Source: Cristatella mucedo (lineage: Eukaryota > Bryozoa > Phylactolaemata > Cristatellidae). From it: DNA of 64,000 bases. A program made the translations under genes and the position numbers. The notes under the pieces were generated by a model that saw only the letters and a program-made list of their open reading frames with translations, was not told the origin of the DNA and did no database searches. The stretch covers positions 1,663,501-1,727,500 of the forward strand of contig WPIO01000024.1 of assembly GCA_009760855.2 (NCBI GenBank), in the 5' to 3' direction. Positions 24,131-34,557 of this stretch are shown piece after piece; the first letter of the stretch is position 1, and each line of letters starts with the position of its first letter.

Positions 24131-24639
24131 GGACCGGCTCCTATCCCTTGAAATGTAGGAACCGCGACAAATAGATATCCCAGCAATCACAATTGATCAC
24201 ACTTCTTCTATATATGTAAAGTGCATAGGAAGAGATTAGGTTCACTGGTAGCGCAATATAAATGTATTCTCATATTATTTCCTGGCAGCACGCTGCTGCT
24301 TCGCTGCCCCTCCTGAAATGAAGGCCGTCCTGGGGAATAATAAAATAAACCCAACACGGCCAAGGTATCTATGTTTAGCTTAACTACCTCACTGGGCTCT
24401 AACATTAATCACTACCGAGGATTTTTTCAGACTCCTTTAAAACTCATTGCTGCTAGCTTGCCCTTATTTTGATCGCCGACTGCCGTCGTCGCAGCAACGA
24501 GCTGTTTCAGCGCGTCCTCAGAAGCCTCGGCATTTCCGACGTCCAAGCCGATAGCACTTCACTTGGCTTGAGACAGGCATACTCCATCAGCTGCAGCGAA
24601 ATAGTTAGTGGTGTCTGAAACAATCTTAAACTCGAAGGA

Positions 24640-25275
24640 GATAATAATAATATAATCAAAACATATTTGTGTAATTGCGGCCTCTAAGAACTTACTCTCT
24701 TTCTAGGCACATATCCTGTAAATAAAACGTGATCGTATGATCAGTGGTAACACGTACAATGTCATCATGCATAACAATTTAATATAATTTAGTGGTAACA
24801 AGCACATTTTCAACACACATACATAATATGGTTAGCGGCGGCATGCACAGTGCTTTCACGCATAAGCGCACAAAAGTCTAATCATATGGACCCACTAAAT
24901 GCTGTGATAAATAGATGCGTTTTTAGATCTTTAAATCTCGCCAAGAAAGTCAATGCCGTGACGTCAGTCGCGAGTGAGTTCCAGGCTTTGGGAGTATACG
25001 AACTAAAAGTGCCATCTTCAAAGGATTTTGATGGGAGGTATAGGTAAATGGTTAGATTCCGAAAAGTGGGTGGTACGATGCTTAACATGGTGGGGAGCAG
25101 ATCTGATAGGTAGGCTGGAGCAAAAGAATGAGGGGACCTAAAAGCGAGTGACAGAACCTTGAAGTCGATGCGCTGCTTGACTGGGAGCCAGTGCAGATCG
25201 GCGAGAACTGGTGTGATGTGGCAGCTGGGACGCTCACGACAGACAAACTTTACGGCAGAGTATTTCGCCAACTGT
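24640..25275 (-). mobile_element. LINE-A 3' fragment (minus), diverged
   Basis: AAT-rich 3' end and stem-loop at 24640-24725, family 3' UTR, then coding remnants [36 protein letters not shown] and SFEDGTFSSYTPKAWNSLATDV. 5'-truncated near 25275. Confidence 0.8.
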
Positions 25276-25289
25276 AAGCAAAATAAAAA

Positions 25290-26440
25290 AATAAGTCCCT
25301 TTTGGAGAGCAGGAAGCTATGCCCAGATCAGCGAGCCCTTTTAAGCTGCCAAAAATAATTACCTCCTCAGTAAATGTAAACTGAAACGATAGTATAGTAA
25401 ATCAACCCGATTGTGACACAAACTTGAGCTTAGTTAGCAATTTCTGAATTATAATCGTTATAAGGCGTACATTTAATAATCTGCCGCTGATTTCAAAAGA
25501 CCGTCTTAAGTGATCTCGAGGTGGAGGTGAAGCATTCAGCTCTCCGTTAATGTCCTTGACTTATTCTTAAGGTATGGGCATTCTTGATTGTTGTCCCTCT
25601 GCTGTCTCCGCCATAACTGTGGCCACAAAGGCGGCGTCTGCCCTTCGCTGGTCTCGCTTCGAGGCACACTATCCCTTCGTCAGTATCGCACCGTGAATCT
25701 TCAAGTACCCCCTACGTGTACCACGTTGTGATGAAGCACTTCAGCTCAGCAGCCGTAACAGTGCGTTCGTAACAGTTTTACCCCATGTTAACAAAAGGAT
25801 GATTCCTTACGGAAGCCGACACTGCACTGAGCTGCGTGCCGAAGGCGACCACCCCCCCCCCCTTTGTAGAAGCAGCCTAGTCTAGTCCCACCTAAAAAAA
25901 AAGTGTTACCCAGAGGCAACCACTGGGCAACGCACCAACTGCACGAAAGTATGTCGATTGCAGATTTCCACCGATCGCAGCTGAAAACGGCAGCAACAAA
26001 GAGCTCCCACACCTTAAAATGACGCGTCCATAGCGAATGAGTAGCTTGGCCACAAATGCACAACGAATGAATGAAGAAAATAACTTAGGGCACTCCCCGA
26101 TCTTAGTATGAAGTCCAAGAATAAGCTTATTGCTGCACTACTAACGCCTACGATGTCGTTAAACCAAGGAGCAAGTTTCGCTCAACACCGTCAGCGGCTG
26201 GCCTGAGCGAATAATCTTTCCCATACCCTTCGAAGACCACAAGCCTCATCGCAGCTTCAGTTGATGAATACTTATCCATCTGCAATTCGTCTGCAATCGT
26301 GTAATGTTGAAGCCTCGGTCTCCTGCGAAGCTCTTTGAACTCGCGGTAGTTTTCTCGTCTACCAGACGCATAGGCATTAATAGATCTTTGACTTCGTCTT
26401 CCCGCCACACAATTTTGCAAACTCAACTACCTGCTTATCA
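25290..26440. other. No gene supported
   Basis: Mixed sequence with a poly-C run near 25850. The minus-strand frames 25788-26063 and 26148-26426 have no recognised domain. Confidence 0.35.
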
Positions 26441-26441
<1 letters not shown>

Positions 26442-26486
<45 letters not shown>

Positions 26487-26541
26487 CAAATGTAAAGCGC
26501 CTAGAGAGAGATTAAGTTCTCTGAGGGCGCTTTATCAAGTG

Positions 26542-26595
<54 letters not shown>

Positions 26596-26605
26596 ATATA
26601 TATAC
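26442..26605. repeat. (TA)n microsatellite interrupted by a LINE-A tail
   Basis: TA tract at 26442-26485, the LINE-A solo tail, then TA and TG tracts at 26547-26605. Confidence 0.9.
26486..26553 (+). mobile_element. Solo LINE-A 3' tail inside a TA microsatellite
   Basis: It starts exactly at GCAAATGTAAAGCGCC and contains the intact stem-loop and TTATCAAGTGAATTAT end, with nothing upstream. It is the shortest clean LINE-A copy here. Confidence 0.8.
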
Positions 26606-26609
26606 TCAG

Positions 26610-27995
26610 GTGTCTACACTGTACGTACAGTTATGCATGCAAATAGAAGTGCATAGAGGTACACATTACGATATTATAATCGCGAGCCACTGTAATGCCA
26701 CCTTGAACTATGCAGCGGCACACTGGTGCCCGCAGGCTGAACGCAAGCACAATAGACGCTAGGTTGTCGTAGTGGCTCAGCCGGCACTTTTTTGGGAGCT
26801 GCCTCCAGCCAGTACATGGAAGGCACGCCTTCGCACGACTCCACAACGTACCACCGGCGCTAGCTGCCTGTCGAGACCTGGGGGGGCGCGACGGCACTCC
26901 GAAAAGCCCACCGCTCATCCAGAGTTCCTGAATCCTCCTTCCTGAAACGCACAGCTTTAGGTGATTTTTCCGGCATTTTTTACCACTCTTCTCGCCGGTG
27001 CAGACGCTTCATTCTTCTCCTACTTCTCATCAACGTGGAGGAGTGCCACTGGCTAAAGTCAATCGTACATGCTCACACGAGGCACAAAAGTGGAGCCAGG
27101 AATTTCGTCCAAGGGGCGAGATCTGTAAAGATTGTATGAAGGGTACAAGACCCGCAAGGTCTTCGTGTAGTAGGCGGGGCTAGACTTGTACTTCATGCAA
27201 AACTGTAGCGAAAAATCACAGCGTTTATTCGATACGAATTCGGTGGTTGCTCATCGAGTGGAACCAAGTCGCTGGTGCTGTATGGATAGGAGCTGTCCAG
27301 GTCGCTGCCCCCGCAGAAGGGGGCCAATACCTTCCCCCATGGCTCCGTCGGTGCCCAGACAGCTGCTGCTGCTGATGCTGCCGAATGCCCTGCTCAGGTG
27401 CCGCTGGCACTTCTAGCGCTGCTGCTGAGCATTGCAAGCTCGTGCTTGGCAGAACATCGCTTCGCTAGGTGAGCACACTCGAATAATGACGCTACCACTA
27501 TAGTGCCAGTTCAGACCAGTCTAACCTACGCTGCCCTATACCGGGGTGGGGGGGTCACTGTGCATACCTGCTGCACATGTACGCAAGGGTACTTGCACCT
27601 AAATGCATGCATATGGAAACGCAGGAATTCACTGGGGACCAGCGCGAGTCGTGCAGCTGAGAGGCTCTCCGGTAGTCGCCGACCGCAGCGGCAGCAGCAG
27701 GCCTAGCGGTTGCAGCTCAGCTCAGCTGCCCGTTTGCAATTAACAAACGTACCCCGTTCGCTCAGGCAGCGCATCGGGATTCGGCTCCAATGCGTAATGC
27801 GATCACTTATTACGCCGTCGCTGTAAGCGCCAAGTCCAGAGCTGGAGAGCGGTGCTATCGATAATTCGATTAGCTGAGCGCTGGCCATTATAACCAGGAG
27901 GTCGTTCTACGCTCGAAACAGAGCATTTTACCACCGCTCTCAAACCTACTGGCCTTCAGTAGTTCTGATTTAAATTTGAAAACTTACGTGGGTCT
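26610..27995. other. No gene supported
   Basis: Short frames on both strands (for example 26631-26918 minus) lack domains or paired splice sites. A GCAGCAG run lies near 27690. Confidence 0.35.
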
Positions 27996-28291
27996 TTTGC
28001 ATAATAATAATAATAACAATTATAACAAAAAATATCAATAATTAAAATAATGATAGGTGGTTTGAATTGGGCCCTAAGAGAAACTACTCTATTCATGCGC
28101 TTTACAACTCGCCGCGAGAGAATCAATACCCTTGGGTTTGGTAGCATGCGCGATATCAAGCACACAAAACGGAACACTTAGATCACGCTTAGGTCAGCAT
28201 GCTAAAGCAAGCATGAAGACACTCAAGGCTTCCAGTTAATAGAACCTATGGCGAGTAACTTGCACTGAATCATAATGTACAGTAATGCTTC

Positions 28292-28400
28292 TCCACCTGT
28301 AACTCCACCAAGCCACAAGGACTAATTAGGTGTCACCAAGGAAAGTTTTGTTTAGCGAACTCAAAGCCTAGGCGGTTCACGTTACGCACACGGTAGGACG
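28292..28400 (-). mobile_element. Solo LINE-B 3' tail (minus), nested
   Basis: CTGTAACTCCACCAAGCCAC, GGTGTCACC and the AGCGAACTCAAAGCCTAGGC segment of LINE-B, lying within LINE-C sequence. Confidence 0.6.
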
Positions 28401-29136
28401 GTTGACTTTAATGTCCAGTTAAGCATGCAAAGCGGAACCGGAACAAAAAAGGCAAGCTCACTTGGCAAAAAGAAAGCCGACTGGAAAAATGCTTCTTTAC
28501 TGTGACTTAAAAATACGAAAGTCATTGCAGGTAGTGACCGTAGCCGGAAGTGAAGTATGATGAACGTCGAGATGACTAGACGTTGAGGAGCACGCAGTTC
28601 GAGAGCGCAGTAGAGGAGCAAGGCCGTCAGATGAACAGGCTGGTGCAAGCGAAGGTGAAGGTTCCTGTTAGTTAGAGAGGGGATATCAAAGTTGTTTCTA
28701 TGCTTGATAGGAAGCCAGTGAAACTCAAGCAGAAATCATGTGATGTGGCAGTAATGCCGTTGACGGCAGAGCTCACGAGGTTATGAGTGTTGCATCCGTT
28801 GCAGACGATAATGGGCACACGCCGGGAATCCTGAATAAAGGAGATACCAATAATCTAGAACTGATGTCACAAGTGCGTAAACCAGTTTGGCTGTCTTATT
28901 TTTGTCTCAGCAGGCACAACTTTTTCGCAGAGTTCCACAGCTGAAAGTAGGCCAACGTAACCTTAGAGGCAATGCGGTCATTCAATGACAGGTCGTTTTG
29001 AAACAGCCTGTCGAGATTATGGGCAGACGTCACGGGATGATGCTAGATGAACCAATCTTTAGGGTGAGGTCTTCCAACTTTGGGTCACATTAGGCTTGCC
29101 GATAATTATTAGGTAGGGTTTAATGTTATTGACTGG

Positions 29137-29360
29137 CATCACGATATATCCTTACTTGACCACATTTAAAAAGAAGCTGAAAACGCATCTATTTACCACA
29201 ATCTTTAGTGGGTCCATGTGACTCGTCATTTGTGTGCTTATGCGTGTTGTCATCGAGCATGCTACCACAAACCATTTGGCCATGCTTCCTTTGCAGAAAA
29301 TGTGGAAGTGCCTACAGAGAGATTGGGCTCTCTGGAGGCGCTATAACAAATTTATTATTT
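29137..29360 (+). mobile_element. LINE-A 3' end (plus), nested in LINE-C
   Basis: Coding tail TFKKKLKTHLFTTIFSGSM-like, then the family 3' UTR and the stem-loop ending GGCGCTATAACAAATTTATTATT. LINE-C sequence on the opposite strand continues on both sides. Confidence 0.7.
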
Positions 29361-29759
29361 TCATTATCAAGCTTCAGGAAGTAAGGGGCCGTCCAAGTGT
29401 GCGTGTGAGCGGGCCGGATGCAGGCATCGAGGCAATTGAGTCGGATGAGGAGCAACACGGCTTGTTACACGTTAGAACTAGGACCGGTAGCGATGGGTGT
29501 CATCGGTTTGAAAAATGAAAGCCGAGATCAAGTTTGGCGATGACATCGGCCGGAGGAAGAGTATTGATTGTTGAAGAGGGGGGCCTAAGACCGAACCCTG
29601 AGGTAACCCATCCTCCAGGTTCACTAGATGACCGACAGGCGTTTACATCTACACTCGGACATTTCTCACTGAATGAGGATCCAAGCCAGTTAGGCGCTGT
29701 GCCAGCGATACTGCATATGCCTGTACGTACATACGTGAGCCAGTACGTCCAGTTTATAC

Positions 29760-30160
29760 CTGGACGTACTTGCAAATAATCCCCATAGACTGTTTCTTGG
29801 TGCGTGTTCGTGCTAGGTTTTGTATTTTTGTGAGCTCACGACGCCGACACCAGAACACGAGCGTGTAAATGCGTGCCGCGTCTGCCCAGAAGCCTCTGTA
29901 GGCCCAACCTACCCTCATTTGAGAACCCAAAGCTGTTTACTGAAGACTCGCTGTCAGCAGCATTCAACAGACCTGTCTAAAAATAACTATCTCTTTACAG
30001 ATTAAATAAGATCACTCCTTTACAAAAATGATACCCCATGCTGCCGTATAAAAACTTATTTTAAAACAACCGCACTGAAGGCGGGCCGCTCTAGCAGTCG
30101 TTTCAGCTACATCTGTAGAAAAACCGCGGTAGTTCACACTGGCGGAAAACATCACACGAA
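29760..30160. other. No gene seen
   Basis: Unique-looking sequence without a recognised repeat, exon or motif. Confidence 0.4.
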
Positions 30161-30164
30161 ATGA

Positions 30165-30326
30165 TTAGCTAATTTTACCACCTCAGCTATGCAGAGGCAG
30201 AAGATCCTCTATGGCCATCACCACCACAAGCAGTGGCCAATAACGGATCTCCCACATCAGGACTCGAACCCACGACCTGGGTTGTGAAGAGCGAGCACCG
30301 TAGCCCCAGGGTAAAGCTGAGCTCGT
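30165..30326 (-). mobile_element. SINE-2 copy (minus)
   Basis: On the minus strand: A-box-like GGGGCTACGGTGCTC, B box CCAGGTCGTGGGTTCGAGTCC, the CACTGCTTGTGGTGGTGATGGCC segment and a decayed GAGGTGGTAAAATTAGCT end. Confidence 0.7.
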
Positions 30327-30469
30327 TGGGCACTTTGCCAGACAAGCCTCCAGTACCGCTCTCTCCGTGTCTGCTAGCTTCTCCCTGGCTGCCCGGTAGC
30401 CAGACAGCCAGCCACCCGAGCAGGGATTATCTGACTTAATGAACCGGCTAAAGAGGCTGTTCTTTACAA

Positions 30470-30550
30470 AAGATGGACTCGAACGGCTATAGCTACGCTT
30501 GGGCCCGCCTGGCCCAGCCCCTTCACCACATCAAGGGACGGCTTTTACTT
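30470..30550 (-). mobile_element. tRNA-SINE-like head fragment
   Basis: A minus-strand B-box-like CCGTTCGAGTCC and the nearby GGGCCAGGCGGGCC/GTGGTGAAGGGGC stretch suggest another tRNA-like head. The tail is not clear. Confidence 0.3.
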
Positions 30551-30584
30551 CCTCAGCCCCCCCATCCTGACGCCTTTATATTTA

Positions 30585-31000
30585 CCCCTGTCTGTAACTT
30601 CACGAAGCCACAAAAACTAATCGCGGCTTAGTCTTTGTGTCCGTGGCTTAGTATTTGTGGCTCGGCGGACGGAGTTACAGACGGACAGAGCGTGCTATAA
30701 AAAAGCTGGAAGAGTTTTTCGATAGCCTAGGTGACTTACGGTCAACAGAAGACATCTCGTACGACAGAAAGAAAGAAGCATAGCTGAATAAGGACAGTCA
30801 ATGGGCATGGAAATAGCAGTACTGGGCAGCTGGAAAGGGTGTGGCAGCGTAAGGATAACAGATGGCTTTGTTCGAGAAGTTCGGAAATAAATTTCACGTG
30901 TCTAATTTATTAACCTGAGAAGACCCGAGGTCACGAGGAGGCTAAAACGGGTGCAAATGGTTCAACTGTACAGCTACGGAGGGGCCAAAGCGTGGATCGG
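30585..31000 (-). mobile_element. LINE-B 3' fragment (minus) with inverted end duplication
   Basis: The body from 30700 matches the other minus LINE-B copies (AGCATAGCTGAATAAGGACAG, CAGCTGGAAAGGGTGTGGCA, CGAGGAGGCTAAAACGGGTGC). The terminal hairpin segment occurs twice in opposite orientation at 30589-30692. Confidence 0.65.
30589..30692. repeat. Palindrome of two LINE-B 3' tails
   Basis: The left arm (TGTCTGTAACTTCACGAAGC) and right arm (GGACGGAGTTACAGACGGACA, 30668-30688) are inverted copies separated by a short centre. Confidence 0.6.
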
Positions 31001-31249
31001 CCTCGAGGATCAAAGCAAGAATTTTGCCCCGTACCTGCCGCTCAACTAGGAGCCTTAGCAGATCCTTGAGCATTGAAGCCACGGACTGAATTTCGTAGAT
31101 ATAAGGCAGAGTTGGTACGGTCTTGTTGAGAGACCACCGAGGTGCTACTTAAATCTTTATCCTGCCACCTGCGGTAAGTAGTCCTTAATCCCGGATTGGT
31201 ATTGAACGTAATGACTAGACAGCGGTTCATCAAGAAAAAACAGCCTTCA

Positions 31250-32260
31250 AAGCGGCATCGGCACGCAGACGATAATCGTGACTCCGCTTTTTTGCCGCTC
31301 TAGCTTCGCTACGCTCACTCCCCACCCCGCCGCGCTCGCTATCGAGTTGTAAACAGGAGCGATCGCCGCTGCGGGTCGGGCTGCTACGCCGAAAGAGCGG
31401 GGGGGGGGCGCTCGAAGGCCGTTGCCCTAGTCCTCTATTGGGAGGGCGCACGGACTACGCTTCCGCAGCCAATGAGATAGGACCCAACGGCGATCCAGCC
31501 GTTCAGGGAGCGAGGCGACACTAAAGCCTCAGATCGGATGCCTCGCGGCTAATCGGCTAATCGGCTCCGACAGCAGCCGAAGCCGCGGCTCCGTTGTCCC
31601 GCTTCTCCCCCTCCACCCCATCGACACGCACTCGCGCACGCGCCCGTTCTGAAGCTATCGCACTGGCCGCCAAGCGGCAGTAAAGAGCAGTGGTTGGGCG
31701 ACGCCACATTTAACAGCCGCTCCAGGTTAATAAGGCGGTGGTTTGTCGGATGACCGAGCCTCCAGCAATTAATTAGCCGCCATAAAGCTGCTGTTAATTG
31801 AGTTGGCAGGAGTCGTTAGGTTGGGTTGCGGCGGTAGTGGCGAGACGCCCCTCCTGCGCATAGGCATCTCGTCTCTCTCGCGCGAGCTGCAGACGTGCAG
31901 ATGGCACTGCTTCGACAGTCGCCGCGCCTCTTTGTCACCGCGTCGAGAGGCGACGCGCGTTTTGCGGTCCGTTTTCCCGCCGAAGTGCACTGCTACGACC
32001 CTGCAGCTTGCGGTGGAGGCAGATTGCGAAAAACCAGGTTATTATAGATCGAAGGAAAAATGCGTCGGGCGGCATCTGAAATGCTGCTTTGGCGAGTGAG
32101 CATAGTCGACGTTGTGCGCAGGTGGTTTTTGTCAGAGAGGACGTCTCCGATACTATCGAGCCGACGAAGAGGCAGAGCCGCGGTGACCTCGAGCATCGAG
32201 CATCGAGCTTGCGCGTCTTTTCCGAGTGCCACTCAGCGCTCGCGACCTGACTGGGGCGGA
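31250..32260. promoter_or_regulatory. Second CpG island, putative promoter
   Basis: CG-dense sequence in CG-poor surroundings, followed at 31700-31800 by TTAATAAGG, AATTAATTAG and ATAAAG motifs. No coding exon is recognised on either side, so the gene it would serve is unknown. Confidence 0.45.
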
Positions 32261-32269
32261 CGATATATC

Positions 32270-33180
32270 TCGTCATCGCGAATTCAACAAACATGCACTA
32301 GTCAGAGGCGTTGCCATTTCTTAATTTCAGCGAAGGAATAATCGAGGCTTCTTTCAGGTACATTGCACCGGCACGGGCGCTGCAAAGGCACGGAATCTTT
32401 ACCTTACAGGATCGCGGGCGTGCTCGCAGCAAGGTCACGGTTAGAGTCACAAGAAGTGAACGATCCTTTCTGAGCAGCTCAAGAGAGAAAACCATTGGCT
32501 TTACACTGGCTCCAACTGCAATGCTTCTGCTTAACTGTAATCAGAACTCGGATTAAGCACCAGCCTGCTATGTTTTACCGCCGCCCGCCGAGTTCTCAGC
32601 ACACGTCAGGTTCGAGGAATTATTATCTTATTTTCCCCCCTTCGACTCGCGATTCACGTGTCAGGCTGCGAACGCTCTTTGGGGGCACTACTTTTACTTA
32701 TAAGCTATCGCCCTCGAAATGTTGTTATGCTGTTAAATGTTGCAAATGGCGTAATATTTCCCACCAGCTCCGCTACACTCGACGTCCAGTTTCGTCACTG
32801 GCTCAGACGTGCACCGCGCTTACACCGACGATCTTTCCCCGAATGTCAACCCTAGGCCTTCTTCGTAGGCTTTCGCGAGTCGTAAAAACCACGCACAGCT
32901 CTCGCAAATGAGGACATAACAATTGTTGTCGCTATCTTGACTTGGTTAGTTGTTACAAACGGGGTGCAGCAGCTTGTACGTTCGGACAGAACCAGGCCGC
33001 GAACGCAGCAGTGCTCGTAGCGGTGCCAGTCCCAGCCGACGCACAACAAATTACCGGTGAAGCCGAAATCCTTGAAATCGCACCTAACGACTAGTCGGTG
33101 AGCGCATCAGTGAGCGCAGGTATCAGGCCGACAGCAGCTGAGCACTGCAGCGATGAGGATCATCCCGCATCTTTAGATGC
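32270..33180. other. No gene supported
   Basis: Overlapping frames of 65-138 codons on both strands have no known domains. A transcript from the neighbouring CpG island could pass through here. Confidence 0.35.
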
Positions 33181-33184
33181 AATG

Positions 33185-33345
33185 TCTAGTTGACTTCGAC
33201 GGAGGGCTACAGGCGTTCAATGGCGGCCGCGACGTGCAGCAACTCTCGCACTGCTCAACGCCGAAGCTCGAATCGGTTCAAATGCCAAGGCCAACTTCTG
33301 CACCACAGCTCTCTGGCTGCTCCGGCTTTCATGCTGCCTTGCCAA
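33185..33345 (+). repeat. Possible third SINE family, copy 2
   Basis: GACTTCGACGGAGGGCTA near the start, B-box-like GGTTCAAATGCC and GGCTTTCATGCTGCCTTGCC near the end match the copy at 23935-24130. Confidence 0.4.
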
Positions 33346-33395
33346 GAGATAATCGCGTAGTCGGTTCCTAGCCATCATCAATCCAAAAAAAATCC

Positions 33396-33568
33396 TTGCT
33401 GATTAAACAGCCTCTTTTTGTGTAGCGACAGAAGAGCCTTTTAGGGCTAACACCACCGCTTGCAGTGGCGATAAAGAATCGCCCACCGCAAGAATCGAAC
33501 TCACGACCTCGGGACCGAGGCCGTGAAAAGCAACCGCCGCCGTACCTAGTGTGCCATCACGGCTCTCC
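33396..33568 (-). mobile_element. SINE-2, full length (minus)
   Basis: Reading the minus strand: GCCGTGATGGCACACTAGG with the A box, B box AGGTCGTGAGTTCGATTC, GGTGGGCGATTCTTTATCGC, then AAAGAGGCTGTTTAATCAGC. All family landmarks are present. Confidence 0.85.
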
Positions 33569-33849
33569 AAAATCAGGAACTGAGGATTATGAATATCAGT
33601 CATAATCTCATAATCTGGCCGATTTAGCAGGCCGCTGTCCACTGCGCCGTCATTAAATTAAGGCGGCCCGCGTCATCTCGGCATCAACGAGTGTCTTAAC
33701 AATATCGGCCTTTATTACTCCCCATCCCCACGGCCGATACTAAAAGTCAAATTAATAATTCAAAGCCCTTATAGGAGCACCGTCATTCGGATCAAACATA
33801 CCCAGGTGTACTGGATTAATAGATTGAAATTCTTAGAATTTGCTTCATT

Positions 33850-33906
33850 CGCATTGCACTGTGAGAGAGTTTAATCTCTATATATGGGCGCTTTACGTAT
33901 GCCAAG
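33850..33906 (-). mobile_element. SINE-1 tail fragment (minus)
   Basis: GAGAGAGTTTAATCTCTATATATGGGCGC and TTTACGTATGCC resemble the stem-loop and linker of SINE-1. The head is missing. Confidence 0.4.
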
Positions 33907-34395
33907 AGCTCGAAACCTAGGTGTCTTGTTCCAAAGTGACCTTTTCCTTAGAGACCACATCAGCTCCACAGTCAAGTCTGCAAACTTTAAGCTACACAAA
34001 ATTGCTAAAATTCGTGCTTGATTAGACAGGGATACCACATCTAAATTGGTCCTTGCATTTGTGACATCTCGTCTTGACTTCTGTAACTCACTGCTTGCTG
34101 GTCTACCGGCCTGTGCATTCAGACGCTTACAGCTGGTGCAAAACTCTGCAGTGAGGCTTGTCTGCCGTGAGCGTCGCATTTGCCACGTCACACCGGATTG
34201 ACGTAGCCACATCTCTCCCCCAATATGCCGACATTTAAAAGGAACTACAAACGCACTTGTTGACAGCATTTTGTGGGTCCTCGTGTCTGACTTGTGTGTG
34301 CCTATGCGTGCAGAAACTGTGCATGGTGCCACTAACCACATTTACATGTTGATACTGTGCATTTCACCTTAAACATTTTATGCTGGTTGACATTG
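33907..34395 (+). mobile_element. LINE-A fragment (plus) with internal deletion
   Basis: The translation gives RNLGVLFQSDLFLRDHISSTVKSANFKLHKIAKIRA, a stop, then [47 protein letters not shown]. After about 34200 it jumps to the coding tail (TFKRNYKRTC-like) and 3' UTR, so roughly 200-250 bases are missing. Confidence 0.75.
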
Positions 34396-34424
34396 TGCAT
34401 TCTACGACTAAATACATAAATAAA

Positions 34425-34450
34425 TGCTAGCTGATTTAACAGCTTCTTTC
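34425..34450 (-). mobile_element. SINE-2 tail fragment (minus)
   Basis: AGCTGATTTAACAGCTTCTTT matches the terminal end of SINE-2. Nothing else of it is seen. Confidence 0.35.
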
Positions 34451-34489
34451 ATCGATTCTCTTTCATGCCACATATCATCGATTCTAACC

Positions 34490-34557
34490 GATCTGCACTA
34501 GGTACCAGTCAAGCAACGCATTGACTTCAAGGTTTCGTCACTCACTTTTGAGTCGCT
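34490..34557 (+). mobile_element. LINE-A coding fragment (plus)
   Basis: The VPVKQRIDFKVSSLTFES-like stretch is cut off by the AAT tail of the minus-strand LINE-A that follows. Confidence 0.6.

Larger units (their letters stand above)
28000..29750 (-). mobile_element. LINE-C copy (minus), interrupted
   Basis: The 3' end at about 28000-28110 has an AAT-rich tail and a stem-loop with GAATAGAG / CTCTTAGGGC arms. The body at 28410-29130 matches 56250-56830. The RT remnant at 29500-29750 reads LPPADVIAKLDLGFHFSN (motif C region, missing YADD). A LINE-B tail (28292-28400) and a plus-strand LINE-A end (29137-29360) interrupt it. It is related to, but older and more decayed than, LINE-A. Confidence 0.65.

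Noticed and set aside
33815..33845. TTGAAATTCTTAGAATTT, similar to a conserved 18S rRNA segment
   Set aside because: A short match without flanking rRNA similarity; not an rRNA gene or clear fragment.
33871..34341. 156-codon minus-strand frame
   Set aside because: It is the antisense shadow of a plus-strand LINE-A fragment.
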